Below, in pieces: positions 16,613 to 25,416 of a stretch of 64,000 nucleotides of DNA (position 1 is its first letter; each line of letters begins with the position of its first letter). The translations under genes were made by a program, and so were the position numbers. Source of the DNA: Gammaproteobacteria bacterium (GTDB taxonomy: Bacteria; Pseudomonadota; Gammaproteobacteria; Steroidobacterales; Steroidobacteraceae); NCBI GenBank assembly GCA_003134045.1, contig PLAH01000161.1:21464-85463 (forward strand). The letters run 5' to 3'. A model generated the notes under the pieces. That model searched no databases, was not told the DNA's origin, and saw nothing but the letters and a program-made list of their open reading frames with translations.

Positions 16613-18006
16613 ACGAAGACACCCGCACGGCGATCTTGCGCCTGCACGTGCAAGGCCACGGTAGCCGCAAAATCTCGCGGGCCTTAGGGATCGCGCGCGA
16701 CTCGGTGCGCCGCATCATCCGTTCCGGCAGCGCCACCGTGCCGCCGCTCCTGCGCAAGGAACGGGCGGAGGCGTGGCGCGATGAGATCTTGGAACTGTAC
16801 ACCCGCTATGAAGGACACCTCGGGCGCGTGCACGACGCGCTCAGCGATCTCGGTGTCACCATCTCGTATCCGGCGTTGACCGCGTTCTGCCGTCGCCACG
16901 GCATCGGCCATACCCCGCCGCCGCCGGCGGGGCACTATCTGTTCAGCGCCGGTGAGGAGATGCAGCACGACACGAGCCCGCATCGGGCGAACATCGCTGG
17001 CACCGAGACCCGGGTGCAAACCGCTTCGCTCGTGCTGTGCTACTCGCGCATGATCTTCTTCCAGCACTATCCGCGCTTCACCCGCTTCGAGTGCAAGGCG
17101 TTCCTCGCCGCTGGCATAGACTACTTCCACGGATCGGCGAGCCGCTGCATGGTGGATAACTCGAACGTGGTCGTCGCCGCCGGCACCGGAGCGATGATGA
17201 TCCCGGCACCCGAGATGGCCGCCTTTGCGGCGCGCTACGGCTTCGTGTTCATCGCGCACGAAAAAGGCGATGCGAACCGCTCGGCGCGAGTCGAGGCGCC
17301 GTTCCATCGTATCGAGACCGCCTTCCTGACCGGCGAGACGTTCGCCGACTGGCGTGCCTTGAACGCCCGAGCTCGGGCCACCTGCGAGACCTGGAACGCC
17401 AAGTACTCATCGAAGCTGCATGCCAGCCGCCGTGAGCTCTTCGCCGCCGAACAGGCCCACTTGAAACCCCTGCCGCTGCACGTGCCGGAGGTCTACCAAC
17501 TCTGCAACCGCATCGTCGATGCGGAAGGATATGTGAACGTGAACCGGATACGCTACTCCGCCCCGTATCGACTTATAGGGCGAACACTCGAAGTGCGCGA
17601 GACGCTCGAGCGGGTCGTCCTGTATGACGGACCGCGGCGGGTGGCGAGCCACGCGCGGGTGCATGGACCCTTCGATACCCGGGTCACCGATCCGGCACAT
17701 CGACCCCCGCGCGGCCAGGGACTGGTGCGCCACCGGCCACCGGCGCCCGAGCTGATCGAGATCTTGCAGATCGACTCGCGCATGACCTGTTATCTGAACG
17801 CCTTCAAAAGCCACGTCGGTGAGCGGCGCGCACCGCTACGGCGTCTCCTCTCGATGCTGCGTGACTATCCGCGCGAACCCTTCCTCGCCGCCATCGCCGA
17901 TGCCGAACGGTATCGGCTCTTCGATCTGGACCGGCTCGAGAAGATGGTACTGCGGCGGATCGCAGATGATTACTTCCCGCTCGATCTGGAGCCCGACGAT
18001 GAATGA
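16606..18006 (+). CDS. istA: IS21-like transposase IstA
   Basis: 466 residues starting MLDEDTRTAILRLHVQG at the ATG overlapping the ParB stop. The N-terminal HTH is GSRKISRALGIARDSVRRII. The DDE core is readable: D in MQHDTSPHR, D in CMVDNSNVV, and E in ARVEAPFHRIE. The C-terminal beta-barrel region has YVNVNRIRYSAPYRLIG. All catalytic acids are present, so the enzyme may be active. The stop overlaps the istB ATG (ATGAATGA). Confidence 0.85.
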   Translation: MLDEDTRTAILRLHVQGHGSRKISRALGIARDSVRRIIRSGSATVPPLLRKERAEAWRDEILELYTRYEGHLGRVHDALSDLGVTISYPALTAFCRRHGIGHTPPPPAGHYLFSAGEEMQHDTSPHRANIAGTETRVQTASLVLCYSRMIFFQHYPRFTRFECKAFLAAGIDYFHGSASRCMVDNSNVVVAAGTGAMMIPAPEMAAFAARYGFVFIAHEKGDANRSARVEAPFHRIETAFLTGETFADWRALNARARATCETWNAKYSSKLHASRRELFAAEQAHLKPLPLHVPEVYQLCNRIVDAEGYVNVNRIRYSAPYRLIGRTLEVRETLERVVLYDGPRRVASHARVHGPFDTRVTDPAHRPPRGQGLVRHRPPAPELIEILQIDSRMTCYLNAFKSHVGERRAPLRRLLSMLRDYPREPFLAAIADAERYRLFDLDRLEKMVLRRIADDYFPLDLEPDDE

Positions 18007-18724
18007 AGATCTCGAGCAGTTGCTGCAGAATCTCAAGCTCAAAACCATCGCCGCGCGCTTCGATGAGATGCTCGCCGGGGCCGAACAAAACGGCACCCCC
18101 GTACAGACTCTGGTGACCCAGTTGCTGCGTGCCGAGTGGCATGCGCGCCAGGAAAAGGCACTGCAGGCGCGCATCGACCGTGCCGACTTCCCCGAGCCGT
18201 GGACCCTGGAGTCGTTCCCGTTCAAAATGCAAAAAGGCGTCAAGGAACGCCAGATCCGCACCTTCGCCGAACTTGACTTCATCCCCAAGGCCGAGAACAT
18301 CGTCTTCATCGGCGAGACCGGCGTCGGGAAAACGGGGTTGATGGTGAGCCTTGCCCGCAAGGCCGTGCAGAACGGCTACCGGGCGTTGTTCATCACGGCA
18401 CAGGATCTGCTCGATGACATGTATGCCTCGCTCGCGGACCGATCGTCGCGGCGCTTGCTCAAGACGCTCGCCAACGTCGATGTACTGGCCATCGATGAGC
18501 TGGGCTACGTCAACATCAAGCCCGAGCAGACCAACATCTTCTTCAAACTCATGGAGGAGCGGCATCGACGTAAACCAACCTTGATCACGACGAACCTACC
18601 CTACTCAACGTGGCCCGACTTCCTCGCCAATCCAGCCCTCACCAAGGCGCTCTTGAGTCGCCTCCGCGAGCGTTGCCACACCATCATCATCGACGGTCCC
18701 TGCATCCGCCCTCAGACCGGCTGA
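17999..18724 (+). CDS. istB: IS21-like helper ATPase IstB
   Basis: 241 residues from the ATG at 17999. Walker A is GETGVGKT and Walker B is VLAIDELGYV; sensor I is TLITTNLPYSTW, the IstB/DnaC family signature. IstB is the AAA+ partner that selects target DNA and activates IstA. Coupling to istA by an 8-bp overlap is normal for IS21. The ORF is intact and full length. Confidence 0.9.
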   Translation: MNEDLEQLLQNLKLKTIAARFDEMLAGAEQNGTPVQTLVTQLLRAEWHARQEKALQARIDRADFPEPWTLESFPFKMQKGVKERQIRTFAELDFIPKAENIVFIGETGVGKTGLMVSLARKAVQNGYRALFITAQDLLDDMYASLADRSSRRLLKTLANVDVLAIDELGYVNIKPEQTNIFFKLMEERHRRKPTLITTNLPYSTWPDFLANPALTKALLSRLRERCHTIIIDGPCIRPQTG

Positions 18725-18790
18725 TCGAATCCATCCTCCGTTCAACCGCGTTCGATCCGACCCTTACGCACCTCGCTGCGCACGATCACG

Positions 18791-18802
18791 GGCTAAATCG
18801 TG
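18791..18802 (-). repeat. Right subterminal repeat of IS21-like unit
   Basis: GGCTAAATCGTG is the reverse complement of CACGATTTAGCC, matching the left repeat at 15210 in 11 of 12 positions, 67 bp beyond the istB stop. It supports a mobile unit of about 3.6 kb that includes all four genes. Confidence 0.4.
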
Positions 18803-18892
18803 AAACCCGATGGGTCTACCTCAGACGAGTAAACCCGGACTGGTTCTGACGAGCGCCGCAGCGGCATTGCGGGCCGCCACACGGCTTACACG

Positions 18893-18945
18893 TCAATCAG
18901 ACAGCTTTTCGACGACGCCTCAGCCATCCATGTTTGCCGCCGGCG
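18893..18945 (-). pseudogene. Remnant of a BrnA antitoxin 3' end
   Basis: cagacagcttttcgacgacg and cctcagccatccatgttt match, with changes, the 3' end of the intact brnA gene at 20810 (cagacggctttcgacagcg, cctcagccatacgtgtct), and similarity continues past the stop. It is a leftover of a second BrnA-type module cut off next to the IS21-like unit. The rest of 18803-19296 holds no recognised gene; a triple aagttc repeat lies at 19104-19121. Confidence 0.5.
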
Positions 18946-19296
18946 TCCCCGCAAATAGTCATCCAGGACTTCATACTCTCGCCGCTGTGGCTGACGGTCA
19001 AAGCTGGCTCAGCCTTTACCTGGACCGATCAGAACCAAGAGCCCCCACACGTTGGTGAGCGATACCGGGCAGTTCCGCTCAAGAGCCGTGGACACGAATG
19101 AGAACTTCAAGTTCAAGTTCAAGTTCAACGGGGCGATCGCGACCTGCATAGCCGACTCCAAGGGCGGTAGGGCGACCTGCAAGGTGCCAAGCACGTTCTC
19201 ATGGAGGCGCTGGGTGAGACGCTGTGGCAGGCGCAGCGCAGCGGCCGAGCGCCGAATGAGGCGCTGTATCTGCGGCGAGCGAACGCGCGTCTGGCT

Positions 19297-20256
19297 TCAG
19301 GAACATCGCGATGAGGACGCATCGTAACGGCGACGCGGCCGATTCTCCCCTTTCTGCGCATACATTCGTCGATCAGCATGATCGAAAACCAACTCGAACT
19401 CCAGGCCATCGACAGGGCATAGACCGACTCCGACGCTGCATGACGCAGCGAGTCGGTGACCTTGAATCATCATCGGCTGCTCGACGATTGCCTTTAGACG
19501 CGCATCGAGGGTCTGAGCCGGAGCGTCGCTATGTGTCGATTGTATAAGGACGGCAAACTCATCGCCGCCCAGTCGGGCGACTGTGTCTTCGGCCCGCAGT
19601 TGCCGCCTTAGACGCGAACCAACCGTGCGCAACAGATCATCGCCCGCGCGATGTCCAAATGTGTCGTTGACAAGCTTGAAGTCGTCGAGGTCGATGAGCG
19701 CAAGAGAGAATTCGTGAGCGTCGCGACGCGCGCGCTCCACCGCCTGCCCAAAGTGATCGATGAGAAGACGCCGATTCGGTAACCCAGTCAGGGCATCGTG
19801 GAATGCATTGTGCGCGAGTTCCTCGAGGCGATTACGCTCGTCGTTGATATCCCGCATCACGCCTACATAGTACCGCGTGCCACCATCCTCGGTCAGCGGA
19901 GCCATATTCAATTCGCTCCAGAACCACGAGTCGTCCGTCTTAGAGTAACTGCGCAGTTCGACTTGCAGCTCGCTGCCACGGCGCATGGCCTGTTGAAGGT
20001 GCGCCAGTGCGCGCTCATTGTCCTTGCCGGCATGCACTGCCCACCAGTCGGTGCGACGGATCTCCTCTGCCGCATAGCCAGTGCGCTTCGAAAATGCCCG
20101 ATTGACGAATCGAACGGACGGATTGCGCTCATCACACGCGAAAACCATGATCGGCGCTGCACTCGCCTCGATGATCTGCTGGCAAAGCCGAGGCGAAAGG
20201 CCGGCACTGCCTTCCATTTCACCTTTGACACGAATATCGAACGTCGCTTGCTCCAT
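19297..20256 (-). CDS. PAS-GGDEF diguanylate cyclase
   Basis: 319 residues. Residues 20-140 form a PAS domain (VRFVNRAFSKRTGYAAEEI; YYVGVMRDINDERN), and the rest is a GGDEF domain with ARLGGDEFAVLIQS, an intact active-site loop. RAED five residues before it fits the RxxD product-inhibition site. It should make cyclic di-GMP from GTP in response to whatever the PAS domain senses. No membrane segment is seen, so it is cytoplasmic. Confidence 0.93.
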   Translation of the reverse strand: MEQATFDIRVKGEMEGSAGLSPRLCQQIIEASAAPIMVFACDERNPSVRFVNRAFSKRTGYAAEEIRRTDWWAVHAGKDNERALAHLQQAMRRGSELQVELRSYSKTDDSWFWSELNMAPLTEDGGTRYYVGVMRDINDERNRLEELAHNAFHDALTGLPNRRLLIDHFGQAVERARRDAHEFSLALIDLDDFKLVNDTFGHRAGDDLLRTVGSRLRRQLRAEDTVARLGGDEFAVLIQSTHSDAPAQTLDARLKAIVEQPMMIQGHRLAASCSVGVGLCPVDGLEFELVFDHADRRMYAQKGENRPRRRYDASSSRCS

Positions 20257-20564
20257 CTCTCAAGCCCTCATTGGCTTCTGACAATGACCCCAGGTTATGT
20301 TCGCCCCCCGCAGTGCAATATTCGTAGATACCCTTAAAACGACAGGGAGAACCACCCGGTCGATAGGAACTGCATCACAGTTTTAGAATCTTCTCGATCT
20401 GATGTTTAGCCCATAACTCGAAAGCGGCGTAAATCTCGGCGAGGCCAATGACGGACGGAAGAGACCTCCGTGAACGAGCTCAAGGGAGGGACCGATCGAC
20501 GGAATCGGTCAATAGACCGGCTGTAGCCGCATAGAGACTGTGGGAACCAGGCAATGAGCCCGGG
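20257..20564. other. Intergenic region with a short coding-like tail
   Basis: No complete gene. On the minus strand a frame ending near 20377 reads VIGLAEIYAAFELWAKHQIE, which looks like the C-terminus of a lost protein I cannot identify. The segment otherwise leads into the attachment-site repeat. Confidence 0.35.
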
Positions 20565-20745
20565 TGTGTCCCAAGACAACGTAGGGACACGCCGGCAACA
20601 AAAAGTGGAGCGGGCGACGGGAATCGAACCCACACGGGAGGCGCTTCCGAGCCTTGAAAACAAGCGGTTTGGCGAGATGGCGGATCCCAAGTGTGATGGG
20701 CGTGTGAATTTTCGTGTTACGTGGGGCCACGTACGGCTACGTGAG
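20565..20745 (-). repeat. tRNA-Gly 3'-end copy with type-A flank (att remnant 5)
   Basis: The core at 20606-20632 differs from the native 27 bp at one base (gacgg for gatgg). The left arm (ccaagacaacgtagggacac) is shared with the copy at 38675. The right arm (ttgaaaacaagcggtttggc, then aagtgtgatgggcgtgtgaa) is shared with the other type-A copies. The core lies 3' of the BrnTA operon. Confidence 0.8.
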
Positions 20746-20809
20746 ACAACACCCGGACTCCTGATGCTCTTGGCGGCATTGCCGGCCAGTCGCACAGTTG
20801 GCTGTTCGA

Positions 20810-21085
20810 TCAGACGGCTTTCGACAGCGCCTCAGCCATACGTGTCTGCCAGCCAGGACCCGTGGCCTTCCAGCGCGCCAATGTCTCCGGTGGCAAACGC
20901 AGAGAGATCGATGTACGCGCCCTGCCCGACTTCGGTCGCCCGCGAGGCTTCATCATTTTGGCTGCGGTTGCGGCGCCGAAGATTTCCGGCAACACCTCGC
21001 GCGCCTTGCGAGCGCGTGCAAAGGTCTCCTTCGTCCAGGCCGGGTTCTCGCGATCGACCTTCCCGGGATTAGGCTTGCGCTTCAT
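20810..21085 (-). CDS. brnA: BrnA-family antitoxin
   Basis: 91 residues, normal for BrnA. It has the basic region RGRPKSGRARTSISLRLPPE, which forms the ribbon-helix-helix DNA-binding fold, and the conserved end GPGWQTRMAEALSKAV. It follows brnT with a 17-bp overlap, giving the usual toxin-first order. BrnA binds BrnT through its N-terminal part and represses the operon. Confidence 0.9.
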   Translation of the reverse strand: MKRKPNPGKVDRENPAWTKETFARARKAREVLPEIFGAATAAKMMKPRGRPKSGRARTSISLRLPPETLARWKATGPGWQTRMAEALSKAV

Positions 21086-21338
21086 ATCGTTTCACCTCGC
21101 GTTTGTTGGCCTTGCGCAGGCTGATCACATGCGCCTTTTGGGCGCGCGGCGTGAATACCATCATATGCAATCGATCTCCGATCAGACCTAATGCCTGAAA
21201 TCGCCGTTCACCGTAGTCCTTTCGAAGATCCTCGACTATGAGCGCGCTGTCCCATTCGAACTCGGCCGCCAATTCGAACGAGATGCCCCGCGCGAGCAAA
21301 TTCTTCTCGCTCTTGGCTGAGTCGAAGCTGATATGCAT
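21069..21338 (-). CDS. brnT: BrnT-family ribonuclease toxin
   Basis: 89 residues. BrnT features are seen: FDSAKSEKNLLARGISFELAAEF, then the DLRKDYGERRFQALGLIGDRL strand pair and a final VISLRKANKREVKRYE. These are RelE-fold RNases that inhibit translation. It overlaps the brnA start. An AT-rich 16-bp palindrome 8 bp upstream is the probable operator. Confidence 0.92.
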   Translation of the reverse strand: MHISFDSAKSEKNLLARGISFELAAEFEWDSALIVEDLRKDYGERRFQALGLIGDRLHMMVFTPRAQKAHVISLRKANKREVKRYEAQA

Positions 21339-21346
21339 TTTTTATT

Positions 21347-21362
21347 GTATATACGTATATAC
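21347..21362. promoter_or_regulatory. BrnTA operator palindrome
   Basis: GTATATACGTATATAC is a perfect 16-bp palindrome made of two direct GTATATAC copies, each itself a palindrome. It lies 9 bp upstream of the brnT ATG on the minus strand, overlapping the expected promoter. Confidence 0.6.
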
Positions 21363-21513
21363 GGTAATGCAACCACCTTCCTAAGCGCGCTGCGTTCGGC
21401 CATTCATCAGAGGAGGTTGCGAATCCGCGCGCCGCGACGCGGCGCTTTCGGCCAACTGCAGGCATTCGGGTTGCTGAAATGGCGGCTCCAGAGCGGCCGG
21501 TGGCCAACGCGCT

Positions 21514-22500
21514 CTAATTGAACGCCGCCACGAGTGCGCGTATCGCGTCCGGTCGGGTCACCATGTCCGAATGGCCCAGGCCCGGAATGATGGTTACCGG
21601 TATATCGGAACGCTGCGATTGAAACTCAGCCTTCAACCTCTCGGCGTCGAGGAGTTCGTCTGAACCGCCGACAAGAACCTGTACAGGGCGAACGGCCCGG
21701 CGAATATCAGCGAGATAATCGTCCCCGGCTCCAAAATTTCTCTGCATGCGCCACGAGTAGGTCCTGGTCGCCGAATCGGTATTTTCAGGTACTGGGAAGG
21801 CAAGCACCGGTAAGCCGTCCCACAAATGCACACCAAAATGATTCAGTATTGTGAGACCAATGATTCGACCCGTTGATACGACCGCCCAGCTTTGCGGTAC
21901 CGCCGATTTTGGTTCCGACTGTCTGACAGACGGAGCGTTGTAGCGCAGATAGGGCGAAACCAGCAGGTACCGGTCCACCGTCTGACCGACCGAAGACTCG
22001 GCCGCAAAACGCAAGCCAAACGCGGCCCCCGATGAGAACCCCAAGACCGTCCACGAACAGTTTGGAAAATGTGGCTTCTCGTTCGTGATGAGGTCCGCTA
22101 AGTCATCATCGAGTTGACCGACATAGACGATGTCACCGTGAGGACGGTTTGCACCGTGCCCTCGCAGATCTGGAACGAGTACAGTGACCCCCACCCGCTG
22201 CAGCGCCAGCGCAAGCGGATGCATATCCACACTGCTACCCGCCGATCCGTGCAGCAGCACGGCAGCGTTCCTACCGGACGCTCGGTACTCGCGGTAGGAC
22301 AGGAGCGCTCCGTCGCGTGCTTTGTAACGGAGCAACCCTGGCAACGCGTGGATATCAATGGCCGAGAATGGCTCCGTAATGGCAGTAGCCGCGGCCGGTG
22401 GCTTCGCCGTACCGAAGGTAATCAGCCCCATAACGACTGCGCTCCAAACGAACAGAGAGATGCACACGCGGCGCAGAAGTCGTTTCAAGTTCACTTTCAT
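21514..22500 (-). CDS. Exported alpha/beta hydrolase
   Basis: The start was set to 22500 (MKVNLKRLLRRVCISLF), because the track start crosses the operator and the tetR gene. An N-terminal membrane anchor or signal (LFVWSAVVMGLITFG) precedes the hydrolase fold: AAVLLHGSAGSSVDMHPLA (oxyanion hole), VLGFSSGAAFGLRFA (Ser nucleophile in GFSSG) and GLGHSDMV (His). The substrate is unknown. It is divergent from the TetR gene with a perfect palindrome between them, so it is probably under TetR control. Confidence 0.85.
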   Translation of the reverse strand: MKVNLKRLLRRVCISLFVWSAVVMGLITFGTAKPPAAATAITEPFSAIDIHALPGLLRYKARDGALLSYREYRASGRNAAVLLHGSAGSSVDMHPLALALQRVGVTVLVPDLRGHGANRPHGDIVYVGQLDDDLADLITNEKPHFPNCSWTVLGFSSGAAFGLRFAAESSVGQTVDRYLLVSPYLRYNAPSVRQSEPKSAVPQSWAVVSTGRIIGLTILNHFGVHLWDGLPVLAFPVPENTDSATRTYSWRMQRNFGAGDDYLADIRRAVRPVQVLVGGSDELLDAERLKAEFQSQRSDIPVTIIPGLGHSDMVTRPDAIRALVAAFN

Positions 22501-22501
22501 T

Positions 22502-22520
22502 GGGTGTACAGTGTACACCC
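22502..22520. promoter_or_regulatory. TetR operator palindrome
   Basis: GGGTGTACAgTGTACACCC is a perfect 19-bp palindrome, 1 bp from the hydrolase start and 28 bp upstream of the TetR start. Its position in a 48-bp divergent gap suggests that one repressor dimer site controls both genes. Confidence 0.7.
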
Positions 22521-22548
22521 TAAGGCTACTTGGTACGCAATCTAGCTC

Positions 22549-23154
22549 ATGCCCCAACTGAAAACGCAGTCAACCCGAGAGAAGCTCCTCGCCGTCGCGC
22601 TCGAACTCATGGAAGGTCCCGAAGGCGTTGACGGCGTCACAATGCGCGGCGTCGCCGCCTCCGCGGGCGTGACAACGATGGCAACCTACAAGCATTTTCA
22701 AAATCGCGACGCGCTCTTGCGGGCCGCTACGGCCGCCGAGTACCCGCGCATCGCAGGCTATTTCTCCCGGGCAAACGCGCGGACGGAAGTTCCTGGGTTG
22801 CGGGGAATGCTTGGCTACTTGAACTACGCGCTGGATCATCCGCAGCTCTTCAGATACATGTTTTCAAACCATCGTGACGATGCCTTTGTATTCCCGCGCG
22901 ACCTCCAAGGAAGCAAATCGCCAACCTTTAACGTCTTACAAAAGGTCGTTTCCGAATTGATGGACCGCCGCGTCCTTCAGCCGGACGACGTCGCCGAGAC
23001 CGCACTGAGCATTTGGGCGCACGCGCACGGGCTCGTCATCTTGTATCTATGTGGGCGGATCACGGCGCCGCGCGCCACGTTTCAAAAGCTGTACATGCGC
23101 TCGTTGGACCGTTTACTACACGGACTGGCGGTACGCACTGCCAACAAAGGCTAA
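22549..23154 (+). CDS. TetR/AcrR-family regulator
   Basis: 201 residues. The N-terminal HTH is TREKLLAVALELMEGPEGVD, GVTMRGVAASAGVTTMATYKHF, typical of TetR. The C-terminal half resembles the WHG/TetR_C ligand domains (ALSIWAHAHGLVIL). It probably represses itself and the divergent hydrolase through the 19-bp palindrome. The ligand is unknown. Confidence 0.93.
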   Translation: MPQLKTQSTREKLLAVALELMEGPEGVDGVTMRGVAASAGVTTMATYKHFQNRDALLRAATAAEYPRIAGYFSRANARTEVPGLRGMLGYLNYALDHPQLFRYMFSNHRDDAFVFPRDLQGSKSPTFNVLQKVVSELMDRRVLQPDDVAETALSIWAHAHGLVILYLCGRITAPRATFQKLYMRSLDRLLHGLAVRTANKG

Positions 23155-23434
23155 GAACAGTGAAATGGTCTGCAGAAAGCTGGCGTTCTCGACCGTCGCC
23201 TTCGGGTCAAGAGTACGCGTTGGCGATTGGCACCGACATCGTGGGCTCCCTGCCGTTCGTGGGTTGCGGTAGGCTACGCGAGCGATGGATGAATCCATTC
23301 CCATTTCTGAACCTTCATGCGCTTTTAAAAAATGAAGCTCAACCGGCGGCGATAGATGGGCCGGTCGGAGCGCGCGCACAAGCTTCCGGATGGGGCCAGT
23401 GTGATATTGCAATTCGGTTGCGTAGCGGTGAACC

Positions 23435-23776
23435 ATGATCGAATCGTGCTGCCATTGCGGCGCGGTGAAACTATAAATCCTTACCGCCCCGGAAGTAGTG
23501 ACCGACTGCAATTGCTCCATATGCCGGCGCTACGGCGTTTTGTGGGCCTATTACTCTCCCGCCGACGTTCGCATTATCGCGACGGAGGGCGCGACGCAGC
23601 GCTATCTGTGGGGCGATAAGATGATTTGCTTCCACCGCTGCCAGAACTGTGGCTGCATCACTCACTGGGCGGACCTGGATCCGGCGTATGACCGCATGGG
23701 CGTAAACGCGCGACTCATGGCACCCGACGTTCTCGCGGCAGCACGCCGGCGTCTTGTCGATAATGCCAACAAGTAA
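23435..23776 (+). pseudogene. GFA-family protein with in-frame stop
   Basis: ATG at 23435 reads MIESCCHCGAVKL, then TAA (23474-23476), then in the same frame LTAPEVVTDCNCSICRRYG and a full GFA-family body to 23776. The zinc ligands CxC and CNCSIC are kept. Only one codon is spoiled, so the gene is either freshly inactivated or translated from the GTG at 23498, which would lose the first zinc motif. GFA relatives bind glutathione-formaldehyde adducts; the true substrate is unknown. Confidence 0.75.
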
Positions 23777-24047
23777 ACATTTTTCGAAGTGTGACAACAG
23801 AATAGCGTTAGATGGATTGGAAGCCCGGGACCATCTATTCAATCTTTCCAAATAGTGGCCCTGGTTGAGAATGCTTCCGCCTCAGAAATCGCGCTTATGG
23901 GAAAGTTTCTTGTTCTTCACAGTCTCATAGCTGCCGTTCGTCACCGTCCGTTGTGGGTCGTCGATGGCCGACGGCGACCATCAAAGATCGCGAACGCACA
24001 CGACCTTGGGATTCACACAAACCATTTTTGGAAAGTGCTGCGTGTGA
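23777..24047. other. Non-coding leader to att remnant 6
   Basis: No gene is supported. The segment ends in gattcacacaaaccattttt followed by ggaaagtgctgcgtgtgac, which is repeated at 26232-26277 with small changes. Confidence 0.4.
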
Positions 24048-24342
24048 CTGTACGTGTGAATGCTGGGCAATGCGGGGATGTGCGTGAGGCCACGAGACCG
24101 CCTCCCAGTCATCGTCGATTCCCAAGACTTTCCCACAGGATCAATGTCTTGACCCCAATCTCATGTCCCTACGTGACCTGAGCTAGCCTGGAAGTGGAGC
24201 GGGCGATGGGAATCGAACCCACGGGGAAGGAGCGTCCGGATCTAGAAAACAAGCGGTTTGATGCGAATGCTGATGCCAAGTGTGATTAGCGTGTGAATTT
24301 TCGCGGTATGTGGGGCAACGTAAGGCTACGAAGGGATACATC
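24048..24342 (-). repeat. tRNA-Gly 3'-end copy with both conserved flanks (att remnant 6)
   Basis: The core at 24195-24221 matches the native tRNA end 27/27. The left arm of about 147 bp (actgtacgtgtgaat, then gatcaatgtcttgacccc) is shared with 34509-34656. The right arm (gaaaacaagcggtttgatgc, aagtgtgattagcgtgtgaa) is shared with the other type-A copies. This and the 34657 copy are the most complete units. Confidence 0.8.
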
Positions 24343-24465
24343 GCCATCTCGCCCCCTCAATTCTCCGATAGGCGGACAATGCAGCAATCTCTCCATGAAG
24401 CGCAGGAATCGCGTCGCACTCGGCTCGGGCACCACTCCAATAGGTGGGAATTTCATCCGCGATCC

Positions 24466-25002
24466 CTAATCGTTGATCTTTGCCGTGAAACCGATTCCCC
24501 GGCGCTTGGGCTCGGGCTCCTTCATCAGGCTACGGATCACGTCAAACACCACCTTGAAGTGCCGATCGTACTTATTCTCCAACGCCACGAGTTTGTGCGC
24601 CAAATCTTGGTGCGTTGAGACTACCTGTCGCAGGCGAATAAACGCCCTCATGATCTCGATGTTTACTTGGACGGCGCGTTCACTTGTAAGGACGGAGGAC
24701 AGCATGGCGATTCCCTGTTCCGTGAAAACGTACGCTGCATACTTCCGGTGCCTTCCGCGCCCGGTTTTTAAGGCGCCAGATTGGCTCCTTAAAGAAGCAG
24801 ACTCCTCAACCGCAAGTTGGAACATGAAATCGGCCGGAAAGCGACCCGGATTGCGACGCACTGCACGGGTAAGCGCCTTTGTCGCCACCTGATACAAAGC
24901 GGCGAGGTCAGAATCAAGCAGTACCCTCTGGCCACGAATGACGAGGATGTTCCGCATGATCGCGTCGGTATCGACAGTAACTGACCTGGTGCTGGCCATC
25001 AT
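24466..25002 (-). CDS. ORF6N-domain protein
   Basis: The start was set at 25002 ([16 protein letters not shown]); the 346-residue track ORF includes unrelated upstream sequence. The 178-residue product has the ORF6N core: [55 protein letters not shown]. The C-terminal part is helical ([20 protein letters not shown]). ORF6N proteins are phage- and island-borne putative DNA-binding proteins. It suggests phage-derived cargo. Confidence 0.88.
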   Translation of the reverse strand: MMASTRSVTVDTDAIMRNILVIRGQRVLLDSDLAALYQVATKALTRAVRRNPGRFPADFMFQLAVEESASLRSQSGALKTGRGRHRKYAAYVFTEQGIAMLSSVLTSERAVQVNIEIMRAFIRLRQVVSTHQDLAHKLVALENKYDRHFKVVFDVIRSLMKEPEPKRRGIGFTAKIND

Positions 25003-25149
25003 GCAACTGTAAACCGTCCGGGTGCTGCCATCCTCAGCACAAATGGAGGTGATCAGGCAGATTGAGCGCTCGCTTTCGGCCAATGGCGGGCGTTGGAGGT
25101 ACCAAAATGACCGCCTCGAAGCGGCCAGTAAGATATAGTCACAGCCGAA

Positions 25150-25380
25150 ATGGAAATCACACACAGTCAGATCCTCTGGCAAGTATTGCTGAACGTGGCC
25201 AGCGCAGTGTGCTTTGTGACCGCAATTACTTGGATTCGAGCGACCTACGCAATGTATAAATCCGGGGAAGCTCGCCCCCTGCAACTGCCATTTCCGGTTT
25301 TCATGATGCTGGATATTTCCACGATTATCATGCGAATGAATCGAGATCGATTGCCGCCCAACATGGAATTGGGCCTCTAG
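25150..25380 (+). CDS. Small membrane protein, unknown
   Basis: 76 residues with one hydrophobic span ([22 protein letters not shown]) and a short charged tail. It is not recognised. Coding is plausible but unproven; a 22-codon ORF with a hydrophobic product follows 36 bp downstream. Confidence 0.35.
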   Translation: MEITHSQILWQVLLNVASAVCFVTAITWIRATYAMYKSGEARPLQLPFPVFMMLDISTIIMRMNRDRLPPNMELGL

Positions 25381-25416
25381 AAAATACGGTTTGAATCGAT
25401 CATAACGGGTAATTAC

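Noticed and set aside
20509-20730. Minus-strand ORF reading LVFKARKRLPCGFDSRRPL, with relatives at 12997-13257
   Set aside because: The repeated peptide arises from translation through the attachment repeat and tRNA end. It is a repeat at the DNA level, not a conserved protein.
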